Source: T1Sed10-7 sp040904745 (GTDB taxonomy: Bacteria; Actinomycetota; Nitriliruptoria; Nitriliruptorales; Nitriliruptoraceae). Taken from it: a stretch of 64,000 bases of DNA. The DNA lies in the NCBI GenBank assembly GCA_040904745.1, contig JBBDSW010000157.1:1-64000 (forward strand), written 5' to 3'. A program made the translations under genes and the position numbers. Under the pieces are notes generated by a model. It was given only the letters and a program-made list of their open reading frames with translations. It did no database searches and was not told the DNA's origin. This document shows, piece by piece, positions 26,659 to 35,564 of this stretch (positions are counted from its first letter, which is position 1; every line of letters begins with the position of its first letter).

Positions 26659-29294
26659 GGATCCGCCGTCTCGCCCTGGAACACGTCCGTGGGCTCGAGA
26701 GCGCCGAGGTGCACTTCGCCGAGCGCGGAGTCACGGTGATCGAGGCGCCCAACGAGACCGGGAAGACGACCCTGTTCGACGCGCTGGATGTGGTCCTCAA
26801 CGAGAAGCACGGCACCACCAAACAGCACGTCCGCGCCCTGCAACCGCACGGGCGTGACGTGGCGAGCACGATCGAAGCGGAACTCACGCTCGGTCCGCAC
26901 CATCTCACGATCCGCAAACGGTTCCACCGGGATCGGCTGACCGAGCTCGTGGTCCACGCGCCGACGGCTCGGCAGCTCTCCGGCACCGATGCCCACGACG
27001 AGCTCCGCCGCCTGCTCGAGGAGCACACCGACCTGGCGTTGCTCGAGGCGCTGCGGTTCCGGCAGGGACGGAGCCTCGATCCCGTCGCCCTCGCCGGTTC
27101 CCGGTCGCTGGCTCGCCAGCTCGACGCCAGTGCCGGCGGTCCGGGGGATCCGCACGACGACGCGCTCTACGAGCGGATCGTCGAGACCTACACCCGCTAC
27201 TTCACCGAACGCAGCGGGAAGGAGACCAAGCTCCTGACCGACGCGGACGCCGCGGTGGAGCGGAGCGAGGCCGAGGTCGCGCGTCTCGAGGCCTTGGAGG
27301 CCAAGCTGACCGAGGCCGGGAGGCGCGCGAGCGAGGTCGCCGTGCAGCGGCGCCGCCTGGCCGCGCGCCGGGACGAGTTGGCACCCGAGCTGGCGGCGCG
27401 ACGCGACGCCGCACGCCGCGTCGCCCGACTGAGAGGGGAGTGCGACGCCGCCCGCGCGGAGCTGCGGCGAGCGGAGGCCGAACGCGATTCCGCCGCCAGG
27501 GCCGTGGTCGAACGCGAGGAGCTGGCCCAGGAGGTCGCCGACGCCGCCGCGGCGCAGGCCGAGGCCGAGGCCGAACTCACCCGCGCCGAGGACGCACTCG
27601 CTCCGTTGGCGGCGTCGCTGGCCGCGTTGGATGGTCGCGTGGCGACGGCCAGGGACGAGGCCGTGCGTGCTCGCGAGCAGCACGAACGAGCCCGGGCCAT
27701 CGCGGACCTGGTCCGTGCCCGCGAGGAGCTCGCTCGAGCCCTGGCGAGCCGCCGGCGGGTCGATCTCGCGATCGAGGAGGCCCGCGCCGCGGAGGCCGTC
27801 CTGGCGTCCTCGGCGTACACCGAGGAGCGCCATCGGCGCGTGCGGACCGCGGCCGAAGATGTTCGGCTCGCCGAGGCCCAGCTCGGTGCTGCGGCTCCGC
27901 AGATGATCGTCCGGGCGCGCCGGGATGTGGAGGTCGATGCGGGCGACGGTCCCGAAGCCCTCGCTGCGGGTGCCGAGCTCGAACGTCGGGTACCGGATCG
28001 TAGGCGTGTGCGGATCGGTGACCTCGCCGAGGTCGAGGTGGTGGCGGGGACCTCGCTCGAGGATCGGCAGCAGGCCGTGCGTGCGGCTCGGGAGGAGCTC
28101 GTCTCGGCCTGCGCGGATCTGGACGTCGAGGATGCCGACGGGGCGGAGGTGCTCGCCGAGGAGATCAGAGGGCATCGGGAGACGATCGCCGCCCGCGATG
28201 CGATCCTGGCTCGTGAGCTCGACGGCGGCACACGGGATGCGCTGGAGACGACCATCCGGGGGCTCCAGGACCGCGACGCCGCTCTGTGCGAACGGCTGGA
28301 CATCGATGCCGGGGACGCGGTCGACCCCGAAGCGCCCCCGGATCCTGAAGCGCTGGAGAGCGCGGAGTCAAAGGCGCGGGAGGTCGTCGCCTCGCTGGAG
28401 GCCGAGCGCCGCGCAAGGAGCGAGGAGCTCGAGTCGTTGCGCGAGCGCGTCATCGCGGCGCGCACCTCGCGGGATGGTGCCCGCGTCCAGCACGATCGAC
28501 GGTCGACCCGCCTCGAGCAGGCGCGCACGGAGGTGGACGACGCGGCGCTCGCGGCCGAGGTGCTGCGGGCCGAGGAGGCGGTCGGGGCGGCCGAGCAGGA
28601 CGTCGCGCGCTGCGACCAGGCGCTGCGCGAGCTCGACGCGGAGACGGTCGACGCCCTCGTGCAGACCGCCGAATCGCAGCTCGAGCACGCACGTGAGCAG
28701 CTCGCCGGCCTCCAGGAGGAAGCAGCGTCGCTGGCCGCGGTGATCGAGGTCCACGGCGGCGAGGGGATCGGGGAGGCGTTGCAGGCCGCCGAGGCAGAGC
28801 TGACCCGCCGCCGCGGCGAACGGGACGGGCTCCGTCGCCGGGCGGAGGCGGCCCGGACGCTCAAGGAGGCTTTCGATCGCGCCCGTGACGAAGCGTACGC
28901 GGCCTACCGAGCCCCCCTCAGGGAACGGATCGTGGCGGCTGGCCGGATGGTCTTCGGTGACGACCTCGACATCGAGCTCGACGAGGAGCTGGCGATCACC
29001 TCCCGGACGCTGCAGGGCATCACCCTCGACTTCGAGCAGCTCTCGGCGGGTGCCCGGGAGCAGCTGGCGATCCTGACGGCCCTGGCGGCCGCCGACCTGG
29101 CGGGGGAGGACGGGGTGCCCCTGGTCCTCGACGACACGCTCGGCTACACGGATCCGGGCCGGCTCGAGCGGCTCGGTGCCGTGCTCGGGCGCCTCCGCGG
29201 ACCGCAGGTGGTGGTGCTCACCTGCGTCGCGATGCGCTTCGAAGCCATCCCCGGTGCCACCGTCGTGCGGTTGCCTCCGGCACCGGTCGCCTGA
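26655..29294 (+). CDS. SbcC/Rad50-like ATPase with long coiled coil
   Basis: An 879-residue SMC-type ATPase and partner of the upstream nuclease. Walker A is APNETGKTT (31-39). Heptad-rich, Ala/Glu/Arg coiled coil spans about 180-760 with a break at roughly 420-480. The ABC signature region is LSAGAREQLAIL (about 795-806), and Walker B VPLVLDDT (about 821-828) is followed by a D-loop. I see no CxxC zinc hook at the coiled-coil apex, unlike Rad50 and most SbcC. The protein is also shorter than E. coli SbcC (1048). It resembles the YhaN/SbcC-like actinobacterial ATPases. Expected role: DNA end processing. Confidence 0.86.
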   Translation: MRIRRLALEHVRGLESAEVHFAERGVTVIEAPNETGKTTLFDALDVVLNEKHGTTKQHVRALQPHGRDVASTIEAELTLGPHHLTIRKRFHRDRLTELVVHAPTARQLSGTDAHDELRRLLEEHTDLALLEALRFRQGRSLDPVALAGSRSLARQLDASAGGPGDPHDDALYERIVETYTRYFTERSGKETKLLTDADAAVERSEAEVARLEALEAKLTEAGRRASEVAVQRRRLAARRDELAPELAARRDAARRVARLRGECDAARAELRRAEAERDSAARAVVEREELAQEVADAAAAQAEAEAELTRAEDALAPLAASLAALDGRVATARDEAVRAREQHERARAIADLVRAREELARALASRRRVDLAIEEARAAEAVLASSAYTEERHRRVRTAAEDVRLAEAQLGAAAPQMIVRARRDVEVDAGDGPEALAAGAELERRVPDRRRVRIGDLAEVEVVAGTSLEDRQQAVRAAREELVSACADLDVEDADGAEVLAEEIRGHRETIAARDAILARELDGGTRDALETTIRGLQDRDAALCERLDIDAGDAVDPEAPPDPEALESAESKAREVVASLEAERRARSEELESLRERVIAARTSRDGARVQHDRRSTRLEQARTEVDDAALAAEVLRAEEAVGAAEQDVARCDQALRELDAETVDALVQTAESQLEHAREQLAGLQEEAASLAAVIEVHGGEGIGEALQAAEAELTRRRGERDGLRRRAEAARTLKEAFDRARDEAYAAYRAPLRERIVAAGRMVFGDDLDIELDEELAITSRTLQGITLDFEQLSAGAREQLAILTALAAADLAGEDGVPLVLDDTLGYTDPGRLERLGAVLGRLRGPQVVVLTCVAMRFEAIPGATVVRLPPAPVA

Positions 29295-29309
29295 GCGTCC
29301 GCAGCGTCC

Positions 29310-31508
29310 TCAGGCCGCGACCGGATCCGGTCCGAGGCGCCAGTTCGCCCGGCCGGTGGCGTCGAGGCCGGCGAAGCGCACCGTCACCCGCGCGCCCACC
29401 CGCCATGGTCCGGAGGTCGTGGTGAGCCCGTGCTCGTCGACGGTGAAGCTGCCGCGCTGCTTCGCCGGCAGATCCAGCGCCCGCTCCGCGGTCACGAACC
29501 CGGTCACCCCCAGGCGGGGGATCCGGATGCGCAGGCCGTTGGTGGTCACGCCGGTGATCGTCGCCGGCTCCGGGTCGTCGAGGAACCCGCGGTCGAACAG
29601 TCGTGACCACAGATCGCCACGCTCCCGGGCCTGCAGGAAGTTCATCGCTCCTGCCCGGGCATCGAGCCACCCGGCCAGGGGGCCGAGCTCCTCCGCGGTG
29701 TGGGGCGGCTCCTCCCCGGCCAGCGCCGCCCGGATCTGCCGGTGGACGACGAGGTCGGCGTATCGGCGGATCGGGGAGGTGAAGTGGGTGTAGGCGGAGG
29801 AAGCCAGCCCGGTGTGCGCTGCCGGATCCGGCTCGTAGGAGGCCCGTGCCGTCGACGACGCGGCGACGGAGACGAGCAGGTCACGGTCCGCGATGCGGCC
29901 GGCGGCGTCCGCGGCGTCGATCGCCGCGATCAGCTGCCCGACGATCGTGTCCACCTCGGCATCCGGCTGGTCCAGCGCGGGGACGTCGGCCCCGGCCAGT
30001 CGGACCGCCGCCCGGAGCCGTTCCAGGCGGTCCTGGGCGAGCCCGACGTGGGCCCGGTAGAGCGCTGGCACCTCGCGGACGATCAGCCAACTGGCGACCG
30101 ACTCGTTGGCCGCGACCATCAGACGTTCGATCTGCCGATAGGCGGCGGCGTGCGGGGTCGCGTGGACCGTCGAGAGCTTCCCGTCGACCAGCGCGGGCTC
30201 GACCTCGGCGTCCTCGAACAGCTCCTCGAAGGTGACGCGGCCATCGCGCTCCACCCCGAGCCGACGGGACGCCTCGACCGCGGCCGTCAGCAGGTCCTCG
30301 GTCACCTCGGCTGCGTCTCCCGCTTCCGTGCGGATCGGGTCGACCTCGCCGGCGAGCCACGCCTCCAGCGCGCTGTACGACAACTTCGCGCGGGAACGAA
30401 CGGCCGCCGCCTCCACCGAGACGCCGGCGAGCGAGCCGTCCGGCTGGACGGAGAACCGCACGGAGATCGCCCAGCGGTCCTCGTCCGGCAGGAGGGAGAG
30501 CGTGCCCTCCGAGAGGGCCGGATCGAGCATGGGGGCGTTCTCGCCGATGGCCAGGTACGCCGTCGACGCCACGACCCGGGCGTAGCGGTCCGCCGCCGAG
30601 CCGATCCCGATGGCACGTGCGACGTCCGCGATGTGGACCGCGACCTCGACGGGCTGGTCTGTGGTGCCGTCCCAGCGTGCATGGATGGCGTCATCGACGT
30701 CGCGTGTGTTCGCATCGTCGATGGTGACGCACGGCTCATCGCGGCGCTCCACCCAGGGGGCATCGACCCCGGGAAGCGGCCCGGAGGTGTCCAGACCGGC
30801 GGCCCCGCCGCGACCTCCGCCGGCCAGGAGCCCGACGAGCCGGGTGTGGGTGGTCTCGGCGTCGGCGATCTCGAGGCCAGCTGCGGCCGGCCCGCCGGGG
30901 ACCAGTGACGGCGCTGCCCGGCCGAGCGCGACGACCACGCTCGCGGCGCGGATCGCCTGGGGGGAGCCGACGACGTGGGGCCCGGCGACCAGCGCGCGGC
31001 CCATCGCCGAGCCATCCTCGCGATCGGTGAGCAGGACGACGATCTGCCGGCCGACGGCTTGCTGCACCTTGCTCGTCACGCCCGTGTCCAGGTCGATCCA
31101 GCCGGCACCGAGCGAAGGGTCCGGCTCGAGCACGAGTCGCCCGGGCCCGCGTTGGACCGTTCCGACCAGCATGCGTCGCGATCTGGACACCGGGGTCACC
31201 GAACGCGCCGAGGCGCCCTTGTTGTCCAGGTCGACGTCGACATCGATGAGGTCGTCGGCGATCAGCCCCTTGGCCAGGGGCGGCGGTACGAAGATCCGAT
31301 CGATCTCCTCGCGACGGCCGAGGGTGTCGGTGATCGTCGTCGTGATCTCGGTCAGCCCGTCGCTGGCGACGGGGTCCGCGAAGCCGAAGCCGCGGGGATG
31401 GGGACGGAAGCGGGCGCGCGTGGGCAAACGGGGAGCTCGTCTCGAGGTCGGGAGGGGCTGCAGTCTGACACCCTCGCCCGGGGTCCGCCCAACCAGGGGG
31501 TGACCCAC
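29310..31508 (-). CDS. RNB-domain exoribonuclease (RNase R/II family)
   Basis: A 732-residue 3'-5' exoribonuclease. The RNB catalytic centre is TIDDANTRDVDDAI (about 260-273), with the cluster of metal-binding aspartates intact. An N-terminal OB-like region begins at FRPHPRGFGFADP (about 35-47), and a C-terminal S1 RNA-binding domain covers about 640-725 (ITGVTTNGLRIRIPRLGVTG). HFTSPIRRYADLVVHRQI is the usual downstream RNB motif. The basic RNase R tail is absent. The annotated GTG start has no good ribosome site; initiation might lie some 20-30 codons downstream. Converges on the SbcC-like gene. Confidence 0.9.
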   Translation of the reverse strand: MGHPLVGRTPGEGVRLQPLPTSRRAPRLPTRARFRPHPRGFGFADPVASDGLTEITTTITDTLGRREEIDRIFVPPPLAKGLIADDLIDVDVDLDNKGASARSVTPVSRSRRMLVGTVQRGPGRLVLEPDPSLGAGWIDLDTGVTSKVQQAVGRQIVVLLTDREDGSAMGRALVAGPHVVGSPQAIRAASVVVALGRAAPSLVPGGPAAAGLEIADAETTHTRLVGLLAGGGRGGAAGLDTSGPLPGVDAPWVERRDEPCVTIDDANTRDVDDAIHARWDGTTDQPVEVAVHIADVARAIGIGSAADRYARVVASTAYLAIGENAPMLDPALSEGTLSLLPDEDRWAISVRFSVQPDGSLAGVSVEAAAVRSRAKLSYSALEAWLAGEVDPIRTEAGDAAEVTEDLLTAAVEASRRLGVERDGRVTFEELFEDAEVEPALVDGKLSTVHATPHAAAYRQIERLMVAANESVASWLIVREVPALYRAHVGLAQDRLERLRAAVRLAGADVPALDQPDAEVDTIVGQLIAAIDAADAAGRIADRDLLVSVAASSTARASYEPDPAAHTGLASSAYTHFTSPIRRYADLVVHRQIRAALAGEEPPHTAEELGPLAGWLDARAGAMNFLQARERGDLWSRLFDRGFLDDPEPATITGVTTNGLRIRIPRLGVTGFVTAERALDLPAKQRGSFTVDEHGLTTTSGPWRVGARVTVRFAGLDATGRANWRLGPDPVAA

Positions 31509-31630
31509 CGCGGACCCGGGTCCGGACCGTGCGGTGGGCGCGCGCTGGAGGGGGCGGGGGGCGGCGTTTCGGCCTGGTCGGGCGGAGCCGAGGGCGGATG
31601 CCGAGGTCAGGCGCCGGGTCAGACGCCGGG

Positions 31631-32230
31631 TCAGACGCCTCGCGCCGCGCTGGCGAGCGCGGCCTGCAGGGCACTGGCCAGGCTGGCGTCGTCGCCGAGG
31701 TCGTCGGCATCCCGGCTGAGGACGGCGGTCACCAGCTCCGTGTCGTCGAGGGGGTCGGTCAGCCGGAGTTCCGCGGCGAGCAGACGTCCGTCCGCGGCGG
31801 CGGCGACCGTGCGGCGCAGCGTGCCACCACGCGGGTGCGGGTGGTCGGCGAACGCGACCAGCGCCAGGGCCCAGGAGGGGACCGGTGCGGTCATCGTGGC
31901 CGCTTCGAGCTCATCCGGCTCCACGGTCACGAGCTCCCACCCCGTGACCGTCGGCGGAGACGGCTCGAAGGTCTCCTCCTCGAGGTCCAGCGAGGCGTCC
32001 TGGGGGAGGTCCATCACCTCGATCGCCGCACGCGCGAGGTCGCCGACCGCGTCGATGCCGGCCGGTCGTCGACGCTCCTCGTCGACCGCGAGCTCGGCCT
32101 GGGTCGCCGCGAGCTCCAGTAGCCGGACGCCGTCGATGCGAGCCAGGAGTGCCCGGGCACCCGCCGCATCGGCGGCCGCGGCCGAGCGGAGCAGCGCCTC
32201 GACGGTCGCGGGTGCGTTGTCCTGCGCCAC
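31631..32230 (-). CDS. Uncharacterised acidic Ala-rich protein
   Basis: A 199-residue protein, acidic and alanine-rich, largely helical in the first 85 residues (VEALLRSAAAADAAGARALLARI) with a beta-rich middle (TGWELVTVEPDEL). No signal peptide, membrane helix or recognisable motif. The GTG start has an excellent AGGAGG site. It lies between the RNB exonuclease and a J-domain gene on the same strand. Function unknown. Confidence 0.7.
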   Translation of the reverse strand: MAQDNAPATVEALLRSAAAADAAGARALLARIDGVRLLELAATQAELAVDEERRRPAGIDAVGDLARAAIEVMDLPQDASLDLEEETFEPSPPTVTGWELVTVEPDELEAATMTAPVPSWALALVAFADHPHPRGGTLRRTVAAAADGRLLAAELRLTDPLDDTELVTAVLSRDADDLGDDASLASALQAALASAARGV

Positions 32231-32381
32231 CGGTCCTCCTGTTCGTCGGTCTCGAGCACCACGGTGCGCGAAGGACAGCGTGCCTCATGTGCCGGTGCAG
32301 ATGGTGGAGGTGCTGCGCCGAGCTCACGCAGGGACCGTTGGCGCCGCCTGGCAGCAGGGCCGGGCACCGCGCCCGGGCGAC

Positions 32382-33116
32382 TCACGACCGCCGATCCGCT
32401 CGCGCGGTGACGGTCCACTCGCGCAGGGGCCATCCGAGCGCATCCAGCAGCCGTGTGGTGCGGGCCGCGACGCCGGCCGCGGTCTCCCGGCGGTCGCGGG
32501 CCGGGGGGATCTCCGCTCGCAGCTGCGTGGTCGTGGATCGTCGGCGGCGTACCCAGGTGCCGTCCAGGCTGGCCGCCTCCAGTGCCCGACGTGCGCGCCG
32601 CGACGCCCCGGTCACCTCGACGACCACGACGTCGCGGCCGCGGTCGTCGGTCGTGGGCTGGACCTCGAGCGTCGAGGTCAGCTCCGCCGCGAGCAGCCCG
32701 GCGGCCCGGTTGAGTCGGGAGCCCGGCGAGCGGCTGGAGGCGAGCAGGGGGTGTACCGCGCCGGGGTGCGGCGAGGCGAGGAGCGTCGCGAAGCGGTCGG
32801 GGTCCAACGGCCCGGGCTCGCCCGCGTGCTCGGCGTCGAGGTCGAGGGCCGCGAGGTCGTCAGCGGAGGGCGCGTGTGGGGCCGTCGCAGGCGTGCGTGA
32901 TGGACGGCCGCGCGAGACGCCGGGGGCTCGGTCGCCGTCGGCCACCAGCCGCTCGTAGGCCCGCTGCAGCTCGTGGAAGTGCCGGGCGTCGCCTCCCCGG
33001 TCCGGGTGGTGCTCACGTGCCAGCCGGCGGTAGGCACGTTTGAGCTGCCCGTCGCCGCACGGGAGCGTGACCCCGAGCAGGCGCGCCGCTTCCTGCCGGG
33101 TGAGCCGCTCGTCCAC
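32382..33116 (-). CDS. J-domain protein of unknown specificity
   Basis: A 244-residue protein with an N-terminal J domain (about 5-65): LKRAYRRLAREHHPDRGGDA holds the HPD tripeptide that stimulates Hsp70 ATPase. There is no Gly/Phe-rich region or zinc-finger domain, so this is a class C J-protein. The remaining 170 residues are specific: an acidic linker, then a possibly beta-rich domain from about 105 to 240. It likely recruits DnaK to a dedicated client. GTG start preceded by GGAGG. Distinct from the full DnaJ encoded at 36.8 kb. Confidence 0.85.
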   Translation of the reverse strand: MDERLTRQEAARLLGVTLPCGDGQLKRAYRRLAREHHPDRGGDARHFHELQRAYERLVADGDRAPGVSRGRPSRTPATAPHAPSADDLAALDLDAEHAGEPGPLDPDRFATLLASPHPGAVHPLLASSRSPGSRLNRAAGLLAAELTSTLEVQPTTDDRGRDVVVVEVTGASRRARRALEAASLDGTWVRRRRSTTTQLRAEIPPARDRRETAAGVAARTTRLLDALGWPLREWTVTARADRRS

Positions 33117-33215
33117 CTCGCCTCCGGATCGGTGCCTCGCGCGGACAGGGTAGGGGTGGGCGTCGTGGTCACGACCGGGTGGCCCCGCGTGCTCGGTGAG
33201 CCCGAGCGGGCCGTG

Positions 33216-34298
33216 TCACCGTGACCAGGCGCCGAGCGTCCTCACCGCGAGCTCACCGAGCTCGTCGAGGGCATAGCCGCCCTCCTGGAGCAGCACCGTC
33301 GGAAGGTCCAGCGCCGCGAGCAGTCGACCGAGCCGGTCGAAGGCGTCGGTGCGCACCGACAGGCCTCCGACGGGGTCGACCTCGGCCGCGTCGAAGCCGA
33401 GCGAGATCACCACCGAGGCCGGAGCGAAGGTCGTCGTCAGCTCGCACGCGATCTCGACGGCGCGCAGGTAGTCGTCCTCGCCCGTACCCGGTGCCAGCGG
33501 CAGGTTCCGGGTGGTGCCCCGTCCCGCTCCACCACCGAGCTCCTCGGGGTAGCCCGAGAAGAACGGGTAGTGGTGGTGCGGGTCCGCGTGGACGGAGACG
33601 TAGAGCACGTCGGGATCGTCCCAGAACACGTCCTGTGTCCCGTTGCCGTGGTGGACGTCCACGTCGATGATCGCGACCCTGCCAGCCCCCTGCAGAGCGC
33701 GAGCTGCGACGGCCGCGTGGTTGAGCAGGCAGAAGCCACCGAAGTAGGCGGGGCCCGCGTGATGGCCGGGTGGACGGGTCAGGCCGTAGACCGCCCGCGC
33801 CCCGGCCAGCACGTGATCCACGGCGGTGCAGGCGACATCGACCGCGGCACGTGCGGCCGTGTACGAGCCGGCCACCAGCGGCGTGGCCGTGTCGGTGGCG
33901 TAGTAGCCGGCCAGACCGCGGGGTGTGGTGGGTCGCCGTCCCCCCGCCGCCCACACCGGTGAACGGAACGTGTCGGGGAGGAGGACCTCGGGGCCTCCGG
34001 CGGCACGCCAGGCGGCGTGACCATCACGCAGGAAGGCGATCAGCTCCGCATCGTGGACGCCGTCGAGGATCCCGTCGTCGTGTGCGACCGCCGGATGCTC
34101 CGTCGCCCCGGCCGCCCGCAGGGCGGTGACGATCGACTCGACCCGGGCCGGACGCTCCGGGACCGGCGAGACGCGCTCCCCGGCGTTGAGTTCGAAGGGT
34201 GGGTCGTGCGCACGGTGGGTGTCGTCGGTGACCACGGGGAACCCGCGCAGGCGATCCGTCTCGTCCCACCGCGGTGCTGCGGTGCTGGTCGCGGTCAC
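33216..34298 (-). CDS. Histone-deacetylase-family amidohydrolase (AcuC/acetylpolyamine type)
   Basis: A 360-residue zinc deacetylase. The active-site pair RPPGHHAGP (175-183), zinc-binding DVDVHHGNGT (212-221), the downstream SLGFDAAEVDP (second zinc Asp) and LLQEGGY (catalytic tyrosine) are all intact. Bacterial relatives deacetylate acetylpolyamines, acetyl-CoA synthetase or other acyl-lysines; the substrate here is open. The start is the GTG whose TGA overlap with the upstream gene (GTGA at 34295-34298) shows coupling. The longer frame to 34412 lacks support. Confidence 0.93.
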   Translation of the reverse strand: MTATSTAAPRWDETDRLRGFPVVTDDTHRAHDPPFELNAGERVSPVPERPARVESIVTALRAAGATEHPAVAHDDGILDGVHDAELIAFLRDGHAAWRAAGGPEVLLPDTFRSPVWAAGGRRPTTPRGLAGYYATDTATPLVAGSYTAARAAVDVACTAVDHVLAGARAVYGLTRPPGHHAGPAYFGGFCLLNHAAVAARALQGAGRVAIIDVDVHHGNGTQDVFWDDPDVLYVSVHADPHHHYPFFSGYPEELGGGAGRGTTRNLPLAPGTGEDDYLRAVEIACELTTTFAPASVVISLGFDAAEVDPVGGLSVRTDAFDRLGRLLAALDLPTVLLQEGGYALDELGELAVRTLGAWSR

Positions 34299-34921
34299 GT
34301 GGCCGGCGGCCCCCACAGATCCTCGTCCACCTCGTCGAAGCCACGACGGCGCTGCCACACCGCGGCGCCGGCTCCGGCGGCTCCCGCCAGCACGACGAGC
34401 CGACGGCCCCATCGGCCGGGGGCATCCTGCCCGCCGTCGGCGGCCGCGGCCTGGATCCGGCCCAGCGCCGCGGCCAGTGCCTCGGCCTGCTCCGTGATCT
34501 CGCGCTCCTGGACGGTCTTGGCACGCCGACGGCCGGCGACCACGATCACCCCGGCGACGGTGGCGAGCGTGCCGGCGGCTCCGATGGCGATCGTGCGGGC
34601 GCGATCGGTGAGGTCGGCAGGGTCCGGCAGGCGCGAGCCCAGCGTCTGCAGGTCGCGTTCGAGGCCGGCCCGAAGCGCAGCAGCCTTCCGCTCGGCGTCC
34701 TCCACCGAGGTGGCACCGCCCCCGCGACGCTCGTCGAGTGCCGCGCTGACCTCCTGCTTGACCTCGTCGACGGTGTTCTTCGCCCGCTCCGCCTCCGCCT
34801 TGATCGCCTCGAGGCGCTGCTCTCCCGCCGCCTTGAGCTTCTCCGCGGTCGCCTGGGCCCGTTCCTTGGCCGTTGACTCCGTGCCCGCGGTCGTCTCGGT
34901 CGTGCCGGTGGTCTCGCTCAT
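34295..34921 (-). CDS. Helical membrane-anchored protein, DUF3618-like
   Basis: A 208-residue protein. The first 65 residues form a charged amphipathic helix with Ala/Lys/Glu repeats (KERAQATAEKLKAAGEQRLE). A hydrophobic segment follows at about 122-140 (IAIGAAGTLATVAGVIVVAG), and a second weak one near 180 (VVLAGAAGAGAAVW). This layout resembles the actinobacterial DUF3618 proteins, usually encoded next to Holin-X proteins, as here. It shares 4-base overlaps with both neighbours. Role probably envelope-related; unproven. Confidence 0.72.
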   Translation of the reverse strand: MSETTGTTETTAGTESTAKERAQATAEKLKAAGEQRLEAIKAEAERAKNTVDEVKQEVSAALDERRGGGATSVEDAERKAAALRAGLERDLQTLGSRLPDPADLTDRARTIAIGAAGTLATVAGVIVVAGRRRAKTVQEREITEQAEALAAALGRIQAAAADGGQDAPGRWGRRLVVLAGAAGAGAAVWQRRRGFDEVDEDLWGPPAT

Positions 34922-35343
34922 CGCCCCGCCTGTTCGCTCGCCCATGACCTGGTGCGCTCCAGTTCCGCCTTCGTTCGTTCCGGGGCGACGGAGCGCTTGA
35001 ACAGCCGCACCGCCACCAGGAACAGGACCACCGCGAGCAGGGTGTACGCCGCGGTGACGATCAGCCACGCCAGCCACGGTTCGACGACCAGGATCAGGGC
35101 CTGTGCCGCCGTCACGCCGACGAACCCCAGGATGAACAGCGCCAGGACGGCGCCCCCGAGGACCAGGCCGAGCGCCATGGCCTTCTCTTTGACGATGCGC
35201 TGCAGTTCGAGCTTGGCCAGTTCGAACTCGGTCTTGATGAGCCCTTGGCCGCCCGCGATCAGCGACGCGAGTACCTCGGTGGTGTCGCGGTCGTCGCTCT
35301 CGTTCGGGGCCTCGGCCCCCCCAGGGGACGGGGTGCTGGACAC
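34918..35343 (-). CDS. Putative actinobacterial Holin-X family membrane protein
   Basis: A 141-residue protein of the phage-holin-family type (DUF1469). An acidic N terminus leads into the conserved amphipathic stretch SLIAGGQGLIKTEFELAKLE (about 28-47), then two membrane helices at about 57-80 and 88-112, and a basic C-terminal tail. Despite the name, these chromosomal proteins are widespread in actinobacteria and not linked to a prophage; no phage gene is present here. GTG start behind GAGGAG. First gene of a coupled three-gene unit with the DUF3618-like and HDAC-like genes. Confidence 0.82.
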   Translation of the reverse strand: MSSTPSPGGAEAPNESDDRDTTEVLASLIAGGQGLIKTEFELAKLELQRIVKEKAMALGLVLGGAVLALFILGFVGVTAAQALILVVEPWLAWLIVTAAYTLLAVVLFLVAVRLFKRSVAPERTKAELERTRSWASEQAGR

Positions 35344-35498
35344 GGTTGCGCTCCTCGTGCAGGGGTGGGGATGCCTGGCCGGGTGGTGGTGTTGCGGTGC
35401 GTGGCCGGATGTGCGTGGCCGGATGACCACGCGCTCTCGGAACCAGCCTAGGTACCGGACGGCTGCGTCGCCTGCTGCCGGGCAGGCCGGCGGGGAGC

Positions 35499-35525
35499 CT
35501 GGCACCCTCGCCCTCGGAGTGCCAA
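35499..35525. promoter_or_regulatory. CIRCE operator upstream of hrcA
   Basis: CTGGCACCC, a 9-base spacer, then GAGTGCCAA. The CIRCE consensus is TTAGCACTC-N9-GAGTGCTAA; the right arm matches 8 of 9 and the left arm 6 of 9, with exactly the expected spacing. It lies immediately upstream of a -10-like TACCCT (35532-35537), so bound HrcA would block the promoter. This predicts autoregulation of hrcA-dnaJ by heat. Confidence 0.75.
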
Positions 35526-35564
35526 CGCCGGTACCCTGCCGCTGTCAGCGACCGGAGGAGGTGC

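Noticed and set aside
34918..35343. Prophage remnant (holin)
   Set aside because: The Holin-X-type family is chromosomal and common in actinobacteria; no lysin, capsid or integrase gene is nearby.
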